Source of the DNA: JAXJSP01 sp036310005
GTDB taxonomy: Bacteria > Bacillota > Clostridia > Oscillospirales > Acutalibacteraceae
Length of the DNA stretch: 52,306 bases
Assembly (NCBI GenBank): GCA_036310005.1
Contig: JAXJSP010000005.1
Span: 1-52,306, forward strand
Reading direction: 5' to 3'
Of the stretch, positions 1-8,623 are shown piece after piece. The notes under the pieces were generated by a model. It searched no databases, was not told where the DNA came from, and saw nothing but the letters and a program-made list of their open reading frames with translations. The stretch's first letter is position 1; every line of letters begins with the position of its first letter. The position numbers and the translations under genes were made by a program.

Positions 1-5
1 CTATC

Positions 6-62
6 TATTGTATCATAACATTTATTTTTGTTAACAAATACTTCAAAAAATGTGATACAATA
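6..62. promoter_or_regulatory. Nested inverted repeat upstream of the two-component operon
   Basis: A perfect 10-bp inverted pair, TATTGTATCA (6-15) and TGATACAATA (53-62), surrounds a near-central TTGTTAACAA palindrome (28-37). The right arm contains the -10-like TACAAT (56-61); a weak -35 TTAACA (31-36) sits 19 bp before it. The layout suits autoregulation by the response regulator encoded just downstream. That role is inference. Confidence 0.45.
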
Positions 63-102
63 TTCAATAATCAGTTGTTAATATTAGTTGGGGTGATATT
101 AA

Positions 103-777
103 ATGGAAAACAAAAACATTAAAATAATAGTTGCCGACGATGAACAAAGACTGCGTGAATTAGTCAGAGATTTCCTCTGCCGCGACGGTTATACCGTGCT
201 TTTGGCAGACGACGGATATAAAGCGGTAGAACTTGTTGAACAAAATCCGGATGTTGCCCTTGTTATATTGGATGTAATGATGCCCGAACTCGACGGTTGG
301 GCGGCGTGCAGAAAAATCAGAGAAATTTCAAATGTACTTGTAATGATGCTTACAGCAAGAAGTGAGGACTTTGATCAGATTATGGCATTCGAGTCGGGAG
401 CAGACGATTATGTAACAAAGCCTTTTTCTCCCGCTGTGCTTATTAAACGCATTGAAGCCTTGCTCAAACGCTCAAAAGGCTCTTTCGGCGGAAAAAAGCA
501 AGGCCTTTATATAGACAGCGACGCTTATACCGCTTATTTGGACGGTGACGAGCTGGACCTTACGGTTAAAGAGTTCGAAATCTTGCGACTTTTAAACTCA
601 AATGTCGGCAGAGTATTTACAAGAAGTCAACTGCTTGATATTATCTGGGGCTATGACTATGACGGTGATACAAGAGTGGTAGACTCTCATATTGCACGAC
701 TGAGAACAAAACTCGGTGACTTCGGCGCCGAAAAGTTAAAAACCGTGTACGGTATCGGATATAAAATAGAAGGCTGA
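103..777 (+). CDS. OmpR/PhoB-family response regulator
   Basis: DNA-binding half of a two-component system. Residues 1-120 form a receiver domain with the acidic pair D12-D13, phospho-acceptor D57 in LDVMMP, T84 and K106 in VTKP. Residues about 130-224 are a winged-helix Trans_reg_C domain (VKEFEILRLL, then RVVDSHIARLRTKLG). The length of 224 aa is normal for the family. The ATG follows a GGGGTG site. The histidine kinase gene starts 11 bp downstream, so the two are one operon. Neighbouring targets cannot be told from sequence; the downstream amino acid importer has its own promoter. Confidence 0.95.
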   Translation: MENKNIKIIVADDEQRLRELVRDFLCRDGYTVLLADDGYKAVELVEQNPDVALVILDVMMPELDGWAACRKIREISNVLVMMLTARSEDFDQIMAFESGADDYVTKPFSPAVLIKRIEALLKRSKGSFGGKKQGLYIDSDAYTAYLDGDELDLTVKEFEILRLLNSNVGRVFTRSQLLDIIWGYDYDGDTRVVDSHIARLRTKLGDFGAEKLKTVYGIGYKIEG

Positions 778-787
778 GAGGACTTTT

Positions 788-2254
788 ATGAAAAAGATTT
801 GGAAAAGGCTGTTTTCGGCATTGGCGCTGATGTTTATGTTTTTTACATTAGCAATCTTGCTTGCAAACACAACGCTGCTTAAAACTTTTTTTATATGGTA
901 TGAAAAAGGCATAATGTCCGCTAATGCACAGTTGGTTGCCAATGTTGACTTAGACGACCGTGACGCGGCCGCTCAAAAACTTGAGGCCATTGAAACTATG
1001 AGCAATACTAAAATTGCCATTTATCAGGACGATGTGCTTATTTATTTTACAACTAACAGACGGGCGGGAAGTTTCGGCGGTAAAAACGGATTTGATGTCG
1101 ACGTGTTCGATAATGTAATCTTGCCCGATAAAAACTCTGTATATAATGTGGAGTATGACGAAAAGGGCGGCATGTTCGCTATGAGTCAGACAAAAGACAA
1201 CACCGTCATTCTTTACACGGTAACCAAAGACGACATTCAGGTGCTTATTTTTATGGAAATGTCGCTTATTAAAAACTCCGCATTTGTTGCAGGACTGTTT
1301 TGCATAATCATTGTCGGTTTGTGCCTTTTGGTGTCGCTTATCTGGGCGGTTTATTACGCAAGACGGTTTTCAAAACCGATAAGCCGGATGAATGAAATCG
1401 CAGTTAATATGACAAATCTCGATTTTTCTCAAAAAGTCGAAGTCAAATCAAAGGACGAAATCGGTCAACTCGCGGAGTCCATAAACAACCTGTCAGATTC
1501 GCTTTGCTCTGCGATGAATGAACTGACGGAGAAAAACGAAAAACTGCAAGACGAAATCGACCGCGAAAGAAAACTCGACAGTATGCGAAAACGCTTTGTC
1601 GCAAATGTGTCGCACGAACTTAAAACGCCGATTTCGATTATCCAGGGTTATGCCGAGGGCTTGAAAGACGGTATGGCGATGGATGATGCATCAAGAGAAA
1701 AATATGTCAGCGTGATTTTGGATGAGTCAAAACGAATGTACGAACTCGTCATTAGCCTTTTAAATCTTTCAAAAGTCGAGGGCGGCTTTAAAGTAAATGA
1801 AGAAAAACTTGACTTGAACGCTTGTGTCTTGAACGCTGTCGATGTATTAAGTTCAAATATTGAGCAAAAAGAAATAAACCTCAGTATAGACATACCGGAA
1901 AACCGCTTTGTAAAAGGTGATGTTATATTAATCGAACAGGCAGTAAGAAATTATCTTTCAAATGCAATCAGCCATACAATTCAAAAAGGTAATATCAAAA
2001 TCTACTGTGAACCTTATAACGATAACATCCGCCTTTGCGTTTATAACAGCGACTCGTTTATCGAAGGCGAGGAAATGGAAAACCTGTTTGAACCGTTTTA
2101 CAGAGTCGATAAATCGCACAACAGAAACGAGGGAAGATTCGGACTCGGACTTTCTATCGTTAAAGCAATCTGTACCGCACATAACTGCGACTTCGGTGTG
2201 TTTACAAACGATACAGGCACTACATTCTGGTTAGAACTCAAAACAGCAGATTAA
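788..2254 (+). CDS. Membrane sensor histidine kinase (HAMP-HisKA-HATPase)
   Basis: Sensor partner of the preceding regulator. The N-terminal TM (about 10-30) and a second TM (about 160-190) enclose an extracytoplasmic sensor region of roughly 125 aa. A HAMP linker (about 190-245) and coiled coil lead to the HisKA helix with the phospho-accepting H276 in SHELKTP. The ATPase domain shows the N box (NYLSNAISH) and G box (GRFGLGLSIV). At 488 aa it is full length. GAGAGG precedes the ATG. An intrinsic terminator begins at the stop codon. The ligand is unknown. Confidence 0.94.
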   Translation: MKKIWKRLFSALALMFMFFTLAILLANTTLLKTFFIWYEKGIMSANAQLVANVDLDDRDAAAQKLEAIETMSNTKIAIYQDDVLIYFTTNRRAGSFGGKNGFDVDVFDNVILPDKNSVYNVEYDEKGGMFAMSQTKDNTVILYTVTKDDIQVLIFMEMSLIKNSAFVAGLFCIIIVGLCLLVSLIWAVYYARRFSKPISRMNEIAVNMTNLDFSQKVEVKSKDEIGQLAESINNLSDSLCSAMNELTEKNEKLQDEIDRERKLDSMRKRFVANVSHELKTPISIIQGYAEGLKDGMAMDDASREKYVSVILDESKRMYELVISLLNLSKVEGGFKVNEEKLDLNACVLNAVDVLSSNIEQKEINLSIDIPENRFVKGDVILIEQAVRNYLSNAISHTIQKGNIKIYCEPYNDNIRLCVYNSDSFIEGEEMENLFEPFYRVDKSHNRNEGRFGLGLSIVKAICTAHNCDFGVFTNDTGTTFWLELKTAD

Positions 2255-2281
2255 AAAAGCGGCAATATGCCGCTTTTTTTA
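2253..2281 (+). terminator. Intrinsic terminator after the sensor kinase gene
   Basis: GCGGCA/TGCCGC stem (2259-2273) with an ATA loop, an A-run before it and a run of T after it. It overlaps the stop codon of the kinase gene and could work in both directions. Confidence 0.88.
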
Positions 2282-2381
2282 TATTTTTGCAGTCATTAGT
2301 AAACTTTGCTGCATTAAAGTGAAAAAGTAGCGCTTTACTTTGGTAAAGTTATACAAAGTTGAATTTTTTTGTAAAAAACAC

Positions 2382-2410
2382 TTTACAACTTTAGTTTGAT
2401 GAAGTATAAT
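2382..2410 (+). promoter_or_regulatory. Sigma-A type promoter of the first amino acid importer
   Basis: TTTACA (2382-2387), 17 bp, TATAAT (2405-2410), about 80 bp before the binding-protein ATG. Just upstream lies the small dyad CTTTAC-TTTG-GTAAAG, with the related motif CTTTAC repeated at the -35, a possible operator. Confidence 0.8.
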
Positions 2411-2489
2411 AGCAACATCAGTTCAAAGAAATGAGCCGATATAAAACAAACACAATTAAATTTTAACAAACAAGTTGGAGGAGATTAAA

Positions 2490-3308
2490 ATGAAAAAACT
2501 TATTGCTTTAATTTTAACATTGGCTATGACATTTATGTTTGTGTCTTGTTCACAGGGAGCAGGGGACACCGAAAGCACACAGTCAACCGAGAGCAAAGCG
2601 GCAGTAAAAACCGATTTAGAGTATGTACAGGAAAAAGGCACAATGGTAATCGGTATTACAGATTACGCGCCGATGAACTACAAAGAAGAAGGTTCTGATG
2701 AATGGACCGGCTTTGATACAGAGTTTGCACAGGCTGTATGCGATACACTCGGTGTAAAAGCAGAATTTTTTGTACTTGCCGATTGGGGCGCAAAAGTAAA
2801 CGAACTTAACGCAAAAACAATTGACGCTGTATGGAACGGAATGACAATTTTACCCGAACTTAAAGAGTCAATGGAAATTTCCGATCCTTATGTATTAAAC
2901 GCACAGGTTATCGTTTGCAAAGAGGCAGACAAAGATACTTACGCAACAGTTGAGTCAATCAAAGATGCAGCGATTGCGGTAGAAGGCGGTTCTGCAGCAG
3001 AAGAATTGGTTGCAGATTATGCAAATGTTACACCTTGTCAGAATATGGCTAACACACTTTTGGAAGTACAGTCGGGCGCTGCTGATGTTGCAGTAATTGA
3101 TATTACAATGGCAAAAAGCATGACCGGTGAGGGAACAAGTTATTCAGATTTAACATACACCGCTTCACTTTCAGAAGAAGAATACGGTATCGGTTTCAGA
3201 AAAGATTCAGACATTTGTGCAAAAGTTAATGAAATTATGGCTCAGATGAAGGCTGACGGAACACTTAAAAAATTAGCAGACAAATACGAACTTACATTGG
3301 CTGAATAA
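2490..3308 (+). CDS. ABC importer substrate-binding lipoprotein, family 3 (amino acid type)
   Basis: Extracytoplasmic solute receptor of the importer formed with the next two genes. Lipoprotein signal peptide with lipobox FVSC, modified Cys20, then a Ser/Thr-rich linker and an SBP_bac_3 domain to the end. The ATG at 2490 is chosen over an upstream TTG because GGAGGAG lies 7 bp before it; this gives 272 aa. Odd feature: the usual ligand-carboxylate Arg in the T-x-x-x-R segment is Leu here (WNGMTILPELKES), while the later acidic residue in AVIDIT is kept. The substrate may therefore not be a standard alpha-amino acid. Confidence 0.9.
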   Translation: MKKLIALILTLAMTFMFVSCSQGAGDTESTQSTESKAAVKTDLEYVQEKGTMVIGITDYAPMNYKEEGSDEWTGFDTEFAQAVCDTLGVKAEFFVLADWGAKVNELNAKTIDAVWNGMTILPELKESMEISDPYVLNAQVIVCKEADKDTYATVESIKDAAIAVEGGSAAEELVADYANVTPCQNMANTLLEVQSGAADVAVIDITMAKSMTGEGTSYSDLTYTASLSEEEYGIGFRKDSDICAKVNEIMAQMKADGTLKKLADKYELTLAE

Positions 3309-3331
3309 TTTTAAAAAATGAGTAAAAGCGA

Positions 3332-3360
3332 AATCAGGGTGCAGTTACTGTACCCTGATT
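3332..3360 (+). terminator. Intercistronic hairpin between binding protein and permease genes
   Basis: A 13-bp stem with one G-T pair and a TTA loop (AATCAGGGTGCAG pairs with CTGTACCCTGATT), followed by TTTTGG. The short T-run suggests partial termination or 3' end protection, which would give more binding protein than permease, as is usual for such importers. Confidence 0.6.
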
Positions 3361-3389
3361 TTGGTACTTAATTTAAAAGGAGATAGAAA

Positions 3390-4085
3390 ATGTTTGAACA
3401 GGTAATAAGTGAACTTTCAAACGGTTTTGTAGTAACAATAGAACTGTTTTTGCTCACTTTGGCAATATCTTTGCCTCTCGGACTGATAATCAGTTTTGGC
3501 TCAATGAGTAAATTCAAGCCCTTAAAAGTAATAGTAAAACTTTTTGTCTGGGTAATAAGAGGAACTCCTCTTATGCTGCAACTTATTATATTCTTTTACG
3601 GGCCGGGACTTATAGCAAACTGGGCGACAAGCACAGGCAGTACAAACGCAATAATGGTATGGCTCTCGTCATTTACCGTGCTTGACAGATTTTTAGCGGC
3701 AACAATAATGTTTTCGGTAAACTATGCTTGCTATTTTTCCGAGATTTTCAGGGGCGGTATCGAGGCAATTCCGAGAGGACAGTATGAGGCAGGCCAGGTG
3801 CTCGGTATGACAAAGACACAGGTTTTCTTTAAAGTTGTCTTATTACAGGTAATAAAAAATATTCTTCCTCCTATCAGTAATGAAGTTATTACTTTGGTAA
3901 AGGATACTTCGCTTGCAAGGGTAATTTCGGTATACGAACTGATATGGGCAGGCGAGGCGTTCATTAAATCTAAAGGAATCGTGTGGCCGCTTTTACTTAC
4001 AGGCGTATTCTATCTTGCCTTTAACGGAATAGTAACCTTTGTATTCGGCAAACTTGAAAAGAAACTGTCTTATTTTAAGAATTAG
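3390..4085 (+). CDS. Amino acid ABC importer permease (HisM/GlnP type)
   Basis: Membrane channel subunit. 231 aa with about five TM helices; the BPD_transp_1 core includes the EAA-loop region EAGQVLGMTKTQVFFKVVL that contacts the ATPase, and VTLVKDTSLARVISV typical of His/Glu/Asp family permeases. An N-terminal RGTPLMLQL motif is also typical. GGAGA precedes the ATG. Only one permease gene is present, so a homodimer is expected. The ATPase gene follows after 14 bp. Confidence 0.93.
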   Translation: MFEQVISELSNGFVVTIELFLLTLAISLPLGLIISFGSMSKFKPLKVIVKLFVWVIRGTPLMLQLIIFFYGPGLIANWATSTGSTNAIMVWLSSFTVLDRFLAATIMFSVNYACYFSEIFRGGIEAIPRGQYEAGQVLGMTKTQVFFKVVLLQVIKNILPPISNEVITLVKDTSLARVISVYELIWAGEAFIKSKGIVWPLLLTGVFYLAFNGIVTFVFGKLEKKLSYFKN

Positions 4086-4099
4086 CAAGGAGGATTAAG

Positions 4100-4858
4100 A
4101 TGGCACTTTTAGAAGTAAAAAATATAAATAAAAGTTTTTCAAAACTTAAAGTATTAAACGATATTTCGTTCAGTCTTGAAAAGGGCGAAGTGCTTGCCGT
4201 TATCGGCTCGTCGGGCAGCGGTAAAACAACCCTGCTTCGTTGTCTTAATTTCCTTGAAACTCCCGAAGTCGGTCAGATTACAGTCAACGGAGAAGTTCTT
4301 TTTGACAGCAATAATACAAAAAAAAACAGCGATGCACAGATAAGACAAAACCGTTTGCATTTCGGCTTGGTTTTCCAAAACTTCAACTTGTTTCCGCAGT
4401 ATAATGTCTTAAACAATGTCACTTTAGCACCGTCATTGTTAAAAATGCAGGACGAAAAAACAATCAGCGAAAATGCAAAAAAACTTATTGCAAAAGTCGG
4501 ACTCAGCGATAAGGAAAATGCATATCCTTGTCAGTTGTCGGGCGGACAGCAACAGCGCGTTGCAATAGCAAGAGCGTTGGCATTAAACCCGGACATACTT
4601 TGCTTTGATGAGCCGACAAGCGCGCTTGACCCCGAACTTACAGGCGAAGTGTTAAGAGTAATCAAGGCGCTTAAATCAACGGACAGCACAATGATTGTTG
4701 TAACACACGAAATGGAATTTGCTAAAAATGTAGCCGATAAGGTAATATTTATGGCAGACGGTATTATTGAAGAAACGGGTACGCCCGCTGAGGTGTTTGA
4801 TAACCCGAAGTCACCTAAAACAAAGGCTTTTTTAAGCAGTTCCCTCGAAAACTTCTGA
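4100..4858 (+). CDS. Amino acid ABC importer ATPase (GlnQ/HisP type)
   Basis: Energizes the importer encoded just upstream. 252 aa with Walker A GSSGSGKT (36-43), Q-loop VFQNFNLFPQ, signature LSGGQQQRVAIARAL, Walker B ILCFDEPTSALDPE and the H-loop in VVTHEM. GGAGG is 7 bp before the ATG. It is the last gene of the three-gene operon; an intrinsic terminator follows about 60 bp later. Confidence 0.94.
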   Translation: MALLEVKNINKSFSKLKVLNDISFSLEKGEVLAVIGSSGSGKTTLLRCLNFLETPEVGQITVNGEVLFDSNNTKKNSDAQIRQNRLHFGLVFQNFNLFPQYNVLNNVTLAPSLLKMQDEKTISENAKKLIAKVGLSDKENAYPCQLSGGQQQRVAIARALALNPDILCFDEPTSALDPELTGEVLRVIKALKSTDSTMIVVTHEMEFAKNVADKVIFMADGIIEETGTPAEVFDNPKSPKTKAFLSSSLENF

Positions 4859-4919
4859 TGTCTGCCGCCGTCGTAGACGGTTTATATGGTATTCTGTCAG
4901 CACTAATATTAAATAAAAT

Positions 4920-4955
4920 GAGCAGTAGTTTTTCTACTGCTCGTTATTTTTTATT
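4920..4955 (+). terminator. Intrinsic terminator of the first importer operon
   Basis: GAGCAGTAG (4920-4928) pairs with CTACTGCTC (4934-4942) around a TTTTT loop, followed by GTTATTTTTT. Confidence 0.88.
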
Positions 4956-4979
4956 AGCACTCTTGATAATTATATTTTG

Positions 4980-5110
4980 TCGGCGCTCATCGGCTCCCCT
5001 TGTCAGGGGAGCTGGCAAAACCGAAGGTTTTGACTGAGGGGTAGTCAAAGAAACCTTTAAGAGTTGTAAACAACTATCATTTTATCTCTCCCTCCGCCTG
5101 AGGCAGTTTA
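4980..5110. repeat. Intergenic hairpin repeat, REP-like
   Basis: This fills most of the gene-free stretch 4859-5194. Two adjacent hairpins, GCTCCCCT-TGTC-AGGGGAGC (4993-5012) and CAAAACC-GAA-GGTTTTG (5016-5032), are followed by ACTGAGGGG and, further on, CTCCCTCCGCCTGAGG. From memory the architecture resembles GC-rich intergenic repeats dispersed in Clostridia genomes. No protein is encoded. No second close copy occurs in this window. Confidence 0.55.
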
Positions 5111-5150
5111 CATTGTTTTTTGTAGGCTCTGCCTAAAAATACGGAAAAAT

Positions 5151-5187
5151 AAAAAAGCCTCGCGTCAGCGAGGCTTTTTTATTTTTG
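5151..5187. terminator. Bidirectional intrinsic terminator
   Basis: A 13-bp perfect stem (5151-5163 with 5168-5180, GTCA loop) has A6 on one side and T6 on the other. It ends the minus-strand gene at 5195 and could also stop rightward readthrough. Confidence 0.88.
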
Positions 5188-5194
5188 TTGAATA

Positions 5195-5446
5195 TTATTC
5201 ACAATCTTGCTCAAAATTTTCTTCTTCTGTTGACTCAGTTTCGTCTTTATCACATTCATCGCAAAGTTCACATTTTTCGCAATCTGTTTGGTCACAGTCA
5301 ATTTCATAAACAAGTTCGTCATCTTTTGCTTTGCGCTTGTTCAAAAAATGTATTGCAGTAACAACTGCACCCGTAACAACTGCCGCTGCAGCAACAATAA
5401 TACCGATTAAGTAAAAAATGTTGTTTTTATTATCTTTATTATTCAA
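5195..5446 (-). CDS. Small one-TM protein with acidic Cys-rich tail, function unknown
   Basis: Not a family I recognise. 83 aa: one TM helix (about 10-33, IFYLIGIIVAAAAVVTGA), a KRK stop-transfer patch, then an acidic cytoplasmic-side tail with CDQTDCEKCELCDEC, five Cys in close spacing, able to bind a metal in principle. The start is a TTG, supported by GAGGTG 8 bp upstream; no ATG is in frame. It lies alone between two terminator/promoter regions. The composition resembles YtxH-like small membrane proteins in layout only. Confidence 0.7.
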   Translation of the reverse strand: MNNKDNKNNIFYLIGIIVAAAAVVTGAVVTAIHFLNKRKAKDDELVYEIDCDQTDCEKCELCDECDKDETESTEEENFEQDCE

Positions 5447-5517
5447 AATGACAACACCTCAAAAAGTAATCTTTATATATATGATAACTTAAAAGAGGTT
5501 AAATGTCAAAGCAATTT

Positions 5518-6441
5518 TTAAAAAGAAGTTGATATTTGTTTTAAGCAACTGTCGGGCGAATAATTCCAGGTGCTGATATGGTCAGAGTCAATGTAGTATT
5601 CAATACTCGGCGGCTGATAATCAGCATCAAAAGAGTCAATAATAATAAGTTTGACTTTCATTTTTTCAGGAATCATCGACTTGATATATACACTCGCGTG
5701 CTGACCGGGATATACATCCTCTCTTTTTTCCGCGAGCCCTGCAAGGTTTGGCGCAAGTTCGATAAATACACCGTAGTCTTCAACCGTTCTTACAATACCC
5801 GACACGGTCTGCCCCTGTTCAAAACGCTGTGCGTTTTGCTGCCAGGTACCGAGCAACTCCCTGTGCGAGAGTGAAATTCTGCCTTGCTCGTCAATGCTCT
5901 TTACAACAGCGAAAATATCGTCACCCGTGCTGAATCGGTCTTTCGGATGAGATATGCGGGATACACTGATAGCATCAATCGGCATAAGCGCAATTATTCC
6001 GCAGCCTATATCGCAAAAAGCGCCGAACGACTCAAGGTGAGTAACACGCGCAGGAATAATATCGCCTGCTGTCAGTTGGCTTATAAACTCACTCTGGCAC
6101 TTTTTTTGCGCCTTTGCTCTCGACAGATATGCGACAGGCTCATCGCCGCTTAAATCAATGCTGTCAATCACAAAACAAATAGGTTTGTTTACACGCGAAA
6201 TAATGGCAATATCTCTTACCGTGCCCTCTTTAATGCCTTCGGCACCCTCCTCTCTCGGGACAATGCCTTTAATACCAAACAAGTCAACAATTAAATTGTG
6301 GTCGAAATCACACACATCGGCTCTTGCCTCACAAATACGATTTTTACTCATCGACTCTTTAAGCCTTTCAAGACTGCTTAAATGAGATGTATTTTCGGCA
6401 GTGTTAATAAGTCTGCCCTCCGGAAAATAACCGTTCCTCAA
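5518..6441 (-). CDS. S1-domain RNA-binding protein (RpsA-like)
   Basis: 307 aa with two clear S1/OB folds: about 135-200 (AGDIIPARVTHLESFGAFCDIG ... ISLSHREL, the RNA-binding face motif FGAF) and about 208-272 (GQTVSGIVRTVEDYGVFIEL). The first ~125 residues form a divergent N-terminal domain. Firmicute S1-like proteins of this size may bind mRNA or ribosomes; this one is too short for the classical six-domain S1. The TTG start is preferred because GGAGG is 8 bp upstream; the nearby ATG is out of frame and only one base from the site. Confidence 0.85.
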   Translation of the reverse strand: MRNGYFPEGRLINTAENTSHLSSLERLKESMSKNRICEARADVCDFDHNLIVDLFGIKGIVPREEGAEGIKEGTVRDIAIISRVNKPICFVIDSIDLSGDEPVAYLSRAKAQKKCQSEFISQLTAGDIIPARVTHLESFGAFCDIGCGIIALMPIDAISVSRISHPKDRFSTGDDIFAVVKSIDEQGRISLSHRELLGTWQQNAQRFEQGQTVSGIVRTVEDYGVFIELAPNLAGLAEKREDVYPGQHASVYIKSMIPEKMKVKLIIIDSFDADYQPPSIEYYIDSDHISTWNYSPDSCLKQISTSF

Positions 6442-6646
6442 ATTTCATTCCTCCATAAACGCATAATACGCCTTATTTTATTTGCGGGTTGCTTTAAAAT
6501 TATATGATTTAATATAATTGAGTATGCCACCCGATTTCAACTTAAAATAAGGGTAACACTTAAAAGGCAAAAAACTTGTCACAAAAAGTAAATTGTAATT
6601 AAAAATTTTAAAATTTCATACTTTGTTAAAAAAAGGAGGAATAGGC

Positions 6647-7012
6647 TTGTTTATAAATAAGATTTTCAGTTTGAGAAAACTTGAGTTTTTTGCTTTTGTA
6701 TCTGTGGCGGTGATTTTAGTTTGCTTTGTGTGGAATACTTATGTTGACAGAGAACAAATTTATATTAAAGACAATTCAAAAAGGGTAGAATACCTTTTGA
6801 GCCGGTCGCTGTCGGTTGAAAGCGAGCCTGTTTATAAAAAAGAGATAGCGGTAAACGATGAATTCATCGCTTTATGCCCGTCGCTTAAAAAGTATAACGG
6901 TCAGCGCGCAGATGTATATTGCTATGAAAGTGAAAACAATAAAAAAGTGCTTGTGTTTCAAAAAGGCAATCTGCTCGTCGGTTATTATAAATATAAGCCT
7001 GCAAGTGCTTAA
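6647..7012 (+). CDS. Single-TM protein of unknown function
   Basis: 121 aa. An N-terminal TM helix (about 12-32, FFAFVSVAVILVCFVW) is followed by an extracytoplasmic or soluble region of about 90 aa with no motif I recognise; FtsL/DivIC-like topology is possible but there is no convincing coiled coil. The TTG at 6647 is chosen because AAAGGAGG is 7 bp upstream; a TTG at 6623 lies before that site. It is divergent from the S1-domain gene. Confidence 0.65.
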   Translation: MFINKIFSLRKLEFFAFVSVAVILVCFVWNTYVDREQIYIKDNSKRVEYLLSRSLSVESEPVYKKEIAVNDEFIALCPSLKKYNGQRADVYCYESENNKKVLVFQKGNLLVGYYKYKPASA

Positions 7013-7236
7013 AACAAAGGCAATAGGCAATTTGACACACCTTAACAATTTTTGGCCCGAGTTTTTGTTTAATTTGTCTATTTGGGCAAAAAACTATCGT
7101 TAATATATATAAATAAATTAAAAAAAGTTTGTAATAACAAGGTATAGTAATTTGAGGTGTGTTTTGTTATAATAAATAAAGTAAATTAAGCACATTGTAT
7201 TTTGTGCAGTAAATATTAATGGGAGGTCAATTAATT

Positions 7237-8379
7237 ATGGCAGGTTTATCATTAAAAGGTATATATAAAAAGTATCCCGGTAATGTAGTAGCTGTATCAG
7301 ACTTTAATCTTGAAATCAAAGATAAAGAGTTCATTATTCTCGTCGGCCCTTCAGGTTGCGGTAAATCAACAACCTTGCGTATGATTGCAGGACTTGAAGA
7401 AATCAGCGAGGGCGAACTTTATATCGGCGACAAAATTGTAAACGATGTCGCACCTAAGGACAGAGATATTGCGATGGTTTTCCAAAACTACGCTCTCTAT
7501 CCTCACATGACCGTATTTGAAAATATGGCATTCGGACTTAAACTCCGTAAAACCCCGAAGGACGAAATCAAACGCCGCGTTGAGGAGGCTGCTCGTATTC
7601 TTGACATTGAGCACTTGCTCGCAAGAAAGCCGAAGGCTTTATCTGGCGGTCAGCGTCAGCGTGTTGCACTCGGACGTGCTATCGTTCGTGAGCCTAAAGT
7701 ATTCTTGTTCGACGAACCTCTTTCAAACTTGGATGCAAAACTCCGCGCACAAATGCGTACAGAGATTACTAAACTTCATAAGAGAATCGGTACAACCTTC
7801 ATCTACGTAACCCATGACCAGATTGAGGCTATGACAATGGGTACAAGAATCGTTGTTATGAAAGACGGTTTCATCCAACAGGTTGATACTCCTCAGCATC
7901 TTTACGATATGCCTGCTAATAAATTCGTTGCAGGATTTATCGGCTCACCTCAGATGAACTTTATCGACGGTAAACTTTTCAAAGACGAAAAAGGTTATTA
8001 CTTTGAGTACGGTACCGAAGATACCAAAACAAGAAAAGGAGTTAAGTTTAAAGTTTACATTCCCGATGAGAAGAATGTTAAAAACAAACTTGCAGAATAT
8101 GAAGAAAAAGATGTTACTCTCGGCATCCGTCCCGAACACGTTACCGATGAAGAAAGTTATATCAAAGCACATCCCGAATCAACTGTCAAAACTCATGTTG
8201 ATGTAACAGAAATGATGGGCTCGGAAACTTACCTTTATATGACAAGCGAAGGCTATTCAATCAACGCAAGAGTATCACCGAAAACTCTTACCCGTCCTAA
8301 CGACGACATTGAAGTTGCTATTAAAGCCGACTTGATTCACCTTTTCGATCCCGAAACCGAAAAGACAATTATCAACTAA
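7237..8379 (+). CDS. ugpC: Carbohydrate ABC importer ATPase (UgpC/MsmX type)
   Basis: Nucleotide-binding subunit for CUT1 sugar importers. 380 aa: Walker A GPSGCGKST (37-45), Q-loop FQNYALYPHMTV, signature LSGGQRQRVALGRAI, Walker B VFLFDEPLSNLDA, then a C-terminal MalK-type OB domain (about 240-380) with LGIRPEHV. No binding protein or permease is nearby, so it probably serves several sugar importers, as known for MsmX of Bacillus. The start at 7237 has GGGAGG 10 bp before it; the in-frame ATG at 7219 lies upstream of that site. A TATAAT (7168-7173) without a clear -35 precedes it. Confidence 0.92.
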   Translation: MAGLSLKGIYKKYPGNVVAVSDFNLEIKDKEFIILVGPSGCGKSTTLRMIAGLEEISEGELYIGDKIVNDVAPKDRDIAMVFQNYALYPHMTVFENMAFGLKLRKTPKDEIKRRVEEAARILDIEHLLARKPKALSGGQRQRVALGRAIVREPKVFLFDEPLSNLDAKLRAQMRTEITKLHKRIGTTFIYVTHDQIEAMTMGTRIVVMKDGFIQQVDTPQHLYDMPANKFVAGFIGSPQMNFIDGKLFKDEKGYYFEYGTEDTKTRKGVKFKVYIPDEKNVKNKLAEYEEKDVTLGIRPEHVTDEESYIKAHPESTVKTHVDVTEMMGSETYLYMTSEGYSINARVSPKTLTRPNDDIEVAIKADLIHLFDPETEKTIIN

Positions 8380-8382
8380 TTG

Positions 8383-8431
8383 AAATAAATTAAGCACTTT
8401 ATCCGAAGATAAAGTGCTTAATTTATTTGCT
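8383..8431. terminator. Long intrinsic terminator after the sugar ATPase gene
   Basis: A 21-bp perfect stem (8383-8403 with 8408-8428) and a CGAA tetraloop. The AT-rich base provides U-rich 3' ends in both directions. Confidence 0.85.
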
Positions 8432-8588
8432 TTAAACACAATAAATTGTGCCTGATTGATTTGCCGCAGCAATATTATGTATAAATGTTTATTTTTCGGC
8501 ATTTTTCAGTAATGTTGCAATAATTATGTAAACCAATTTGTGCAAAATGTAGAAAATAAAAATATTATTAATTTTTGAAAAAAAGTGC

Positions 8589-8617
8589 TTGAAATAGCAG
8601 ACTTATTATGATAATAT
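8589..8617 (+). promoter_or_regulatory. Promoter of the S10-spc-alpha ribosomal supercluster
   Basis: TTGAAA (8589-8594), 17 bp, TAATAT (8612-8617) with the extended -10 TG one base before the hexamer. It is the only good promoter before rpsJ and implies a start near 8624 and a leader of about 290 nt. Confidence 0.82.
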
Positions 8618-8623
8618 TACAAA

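Noticed and set aside
7013..7236. Clear promoter for the sugar ATPase gene
   Set aside because: Only a TATAAT (7168-7173) is convincing; no -35 stands at the right distance, so no promoter feature is listed.
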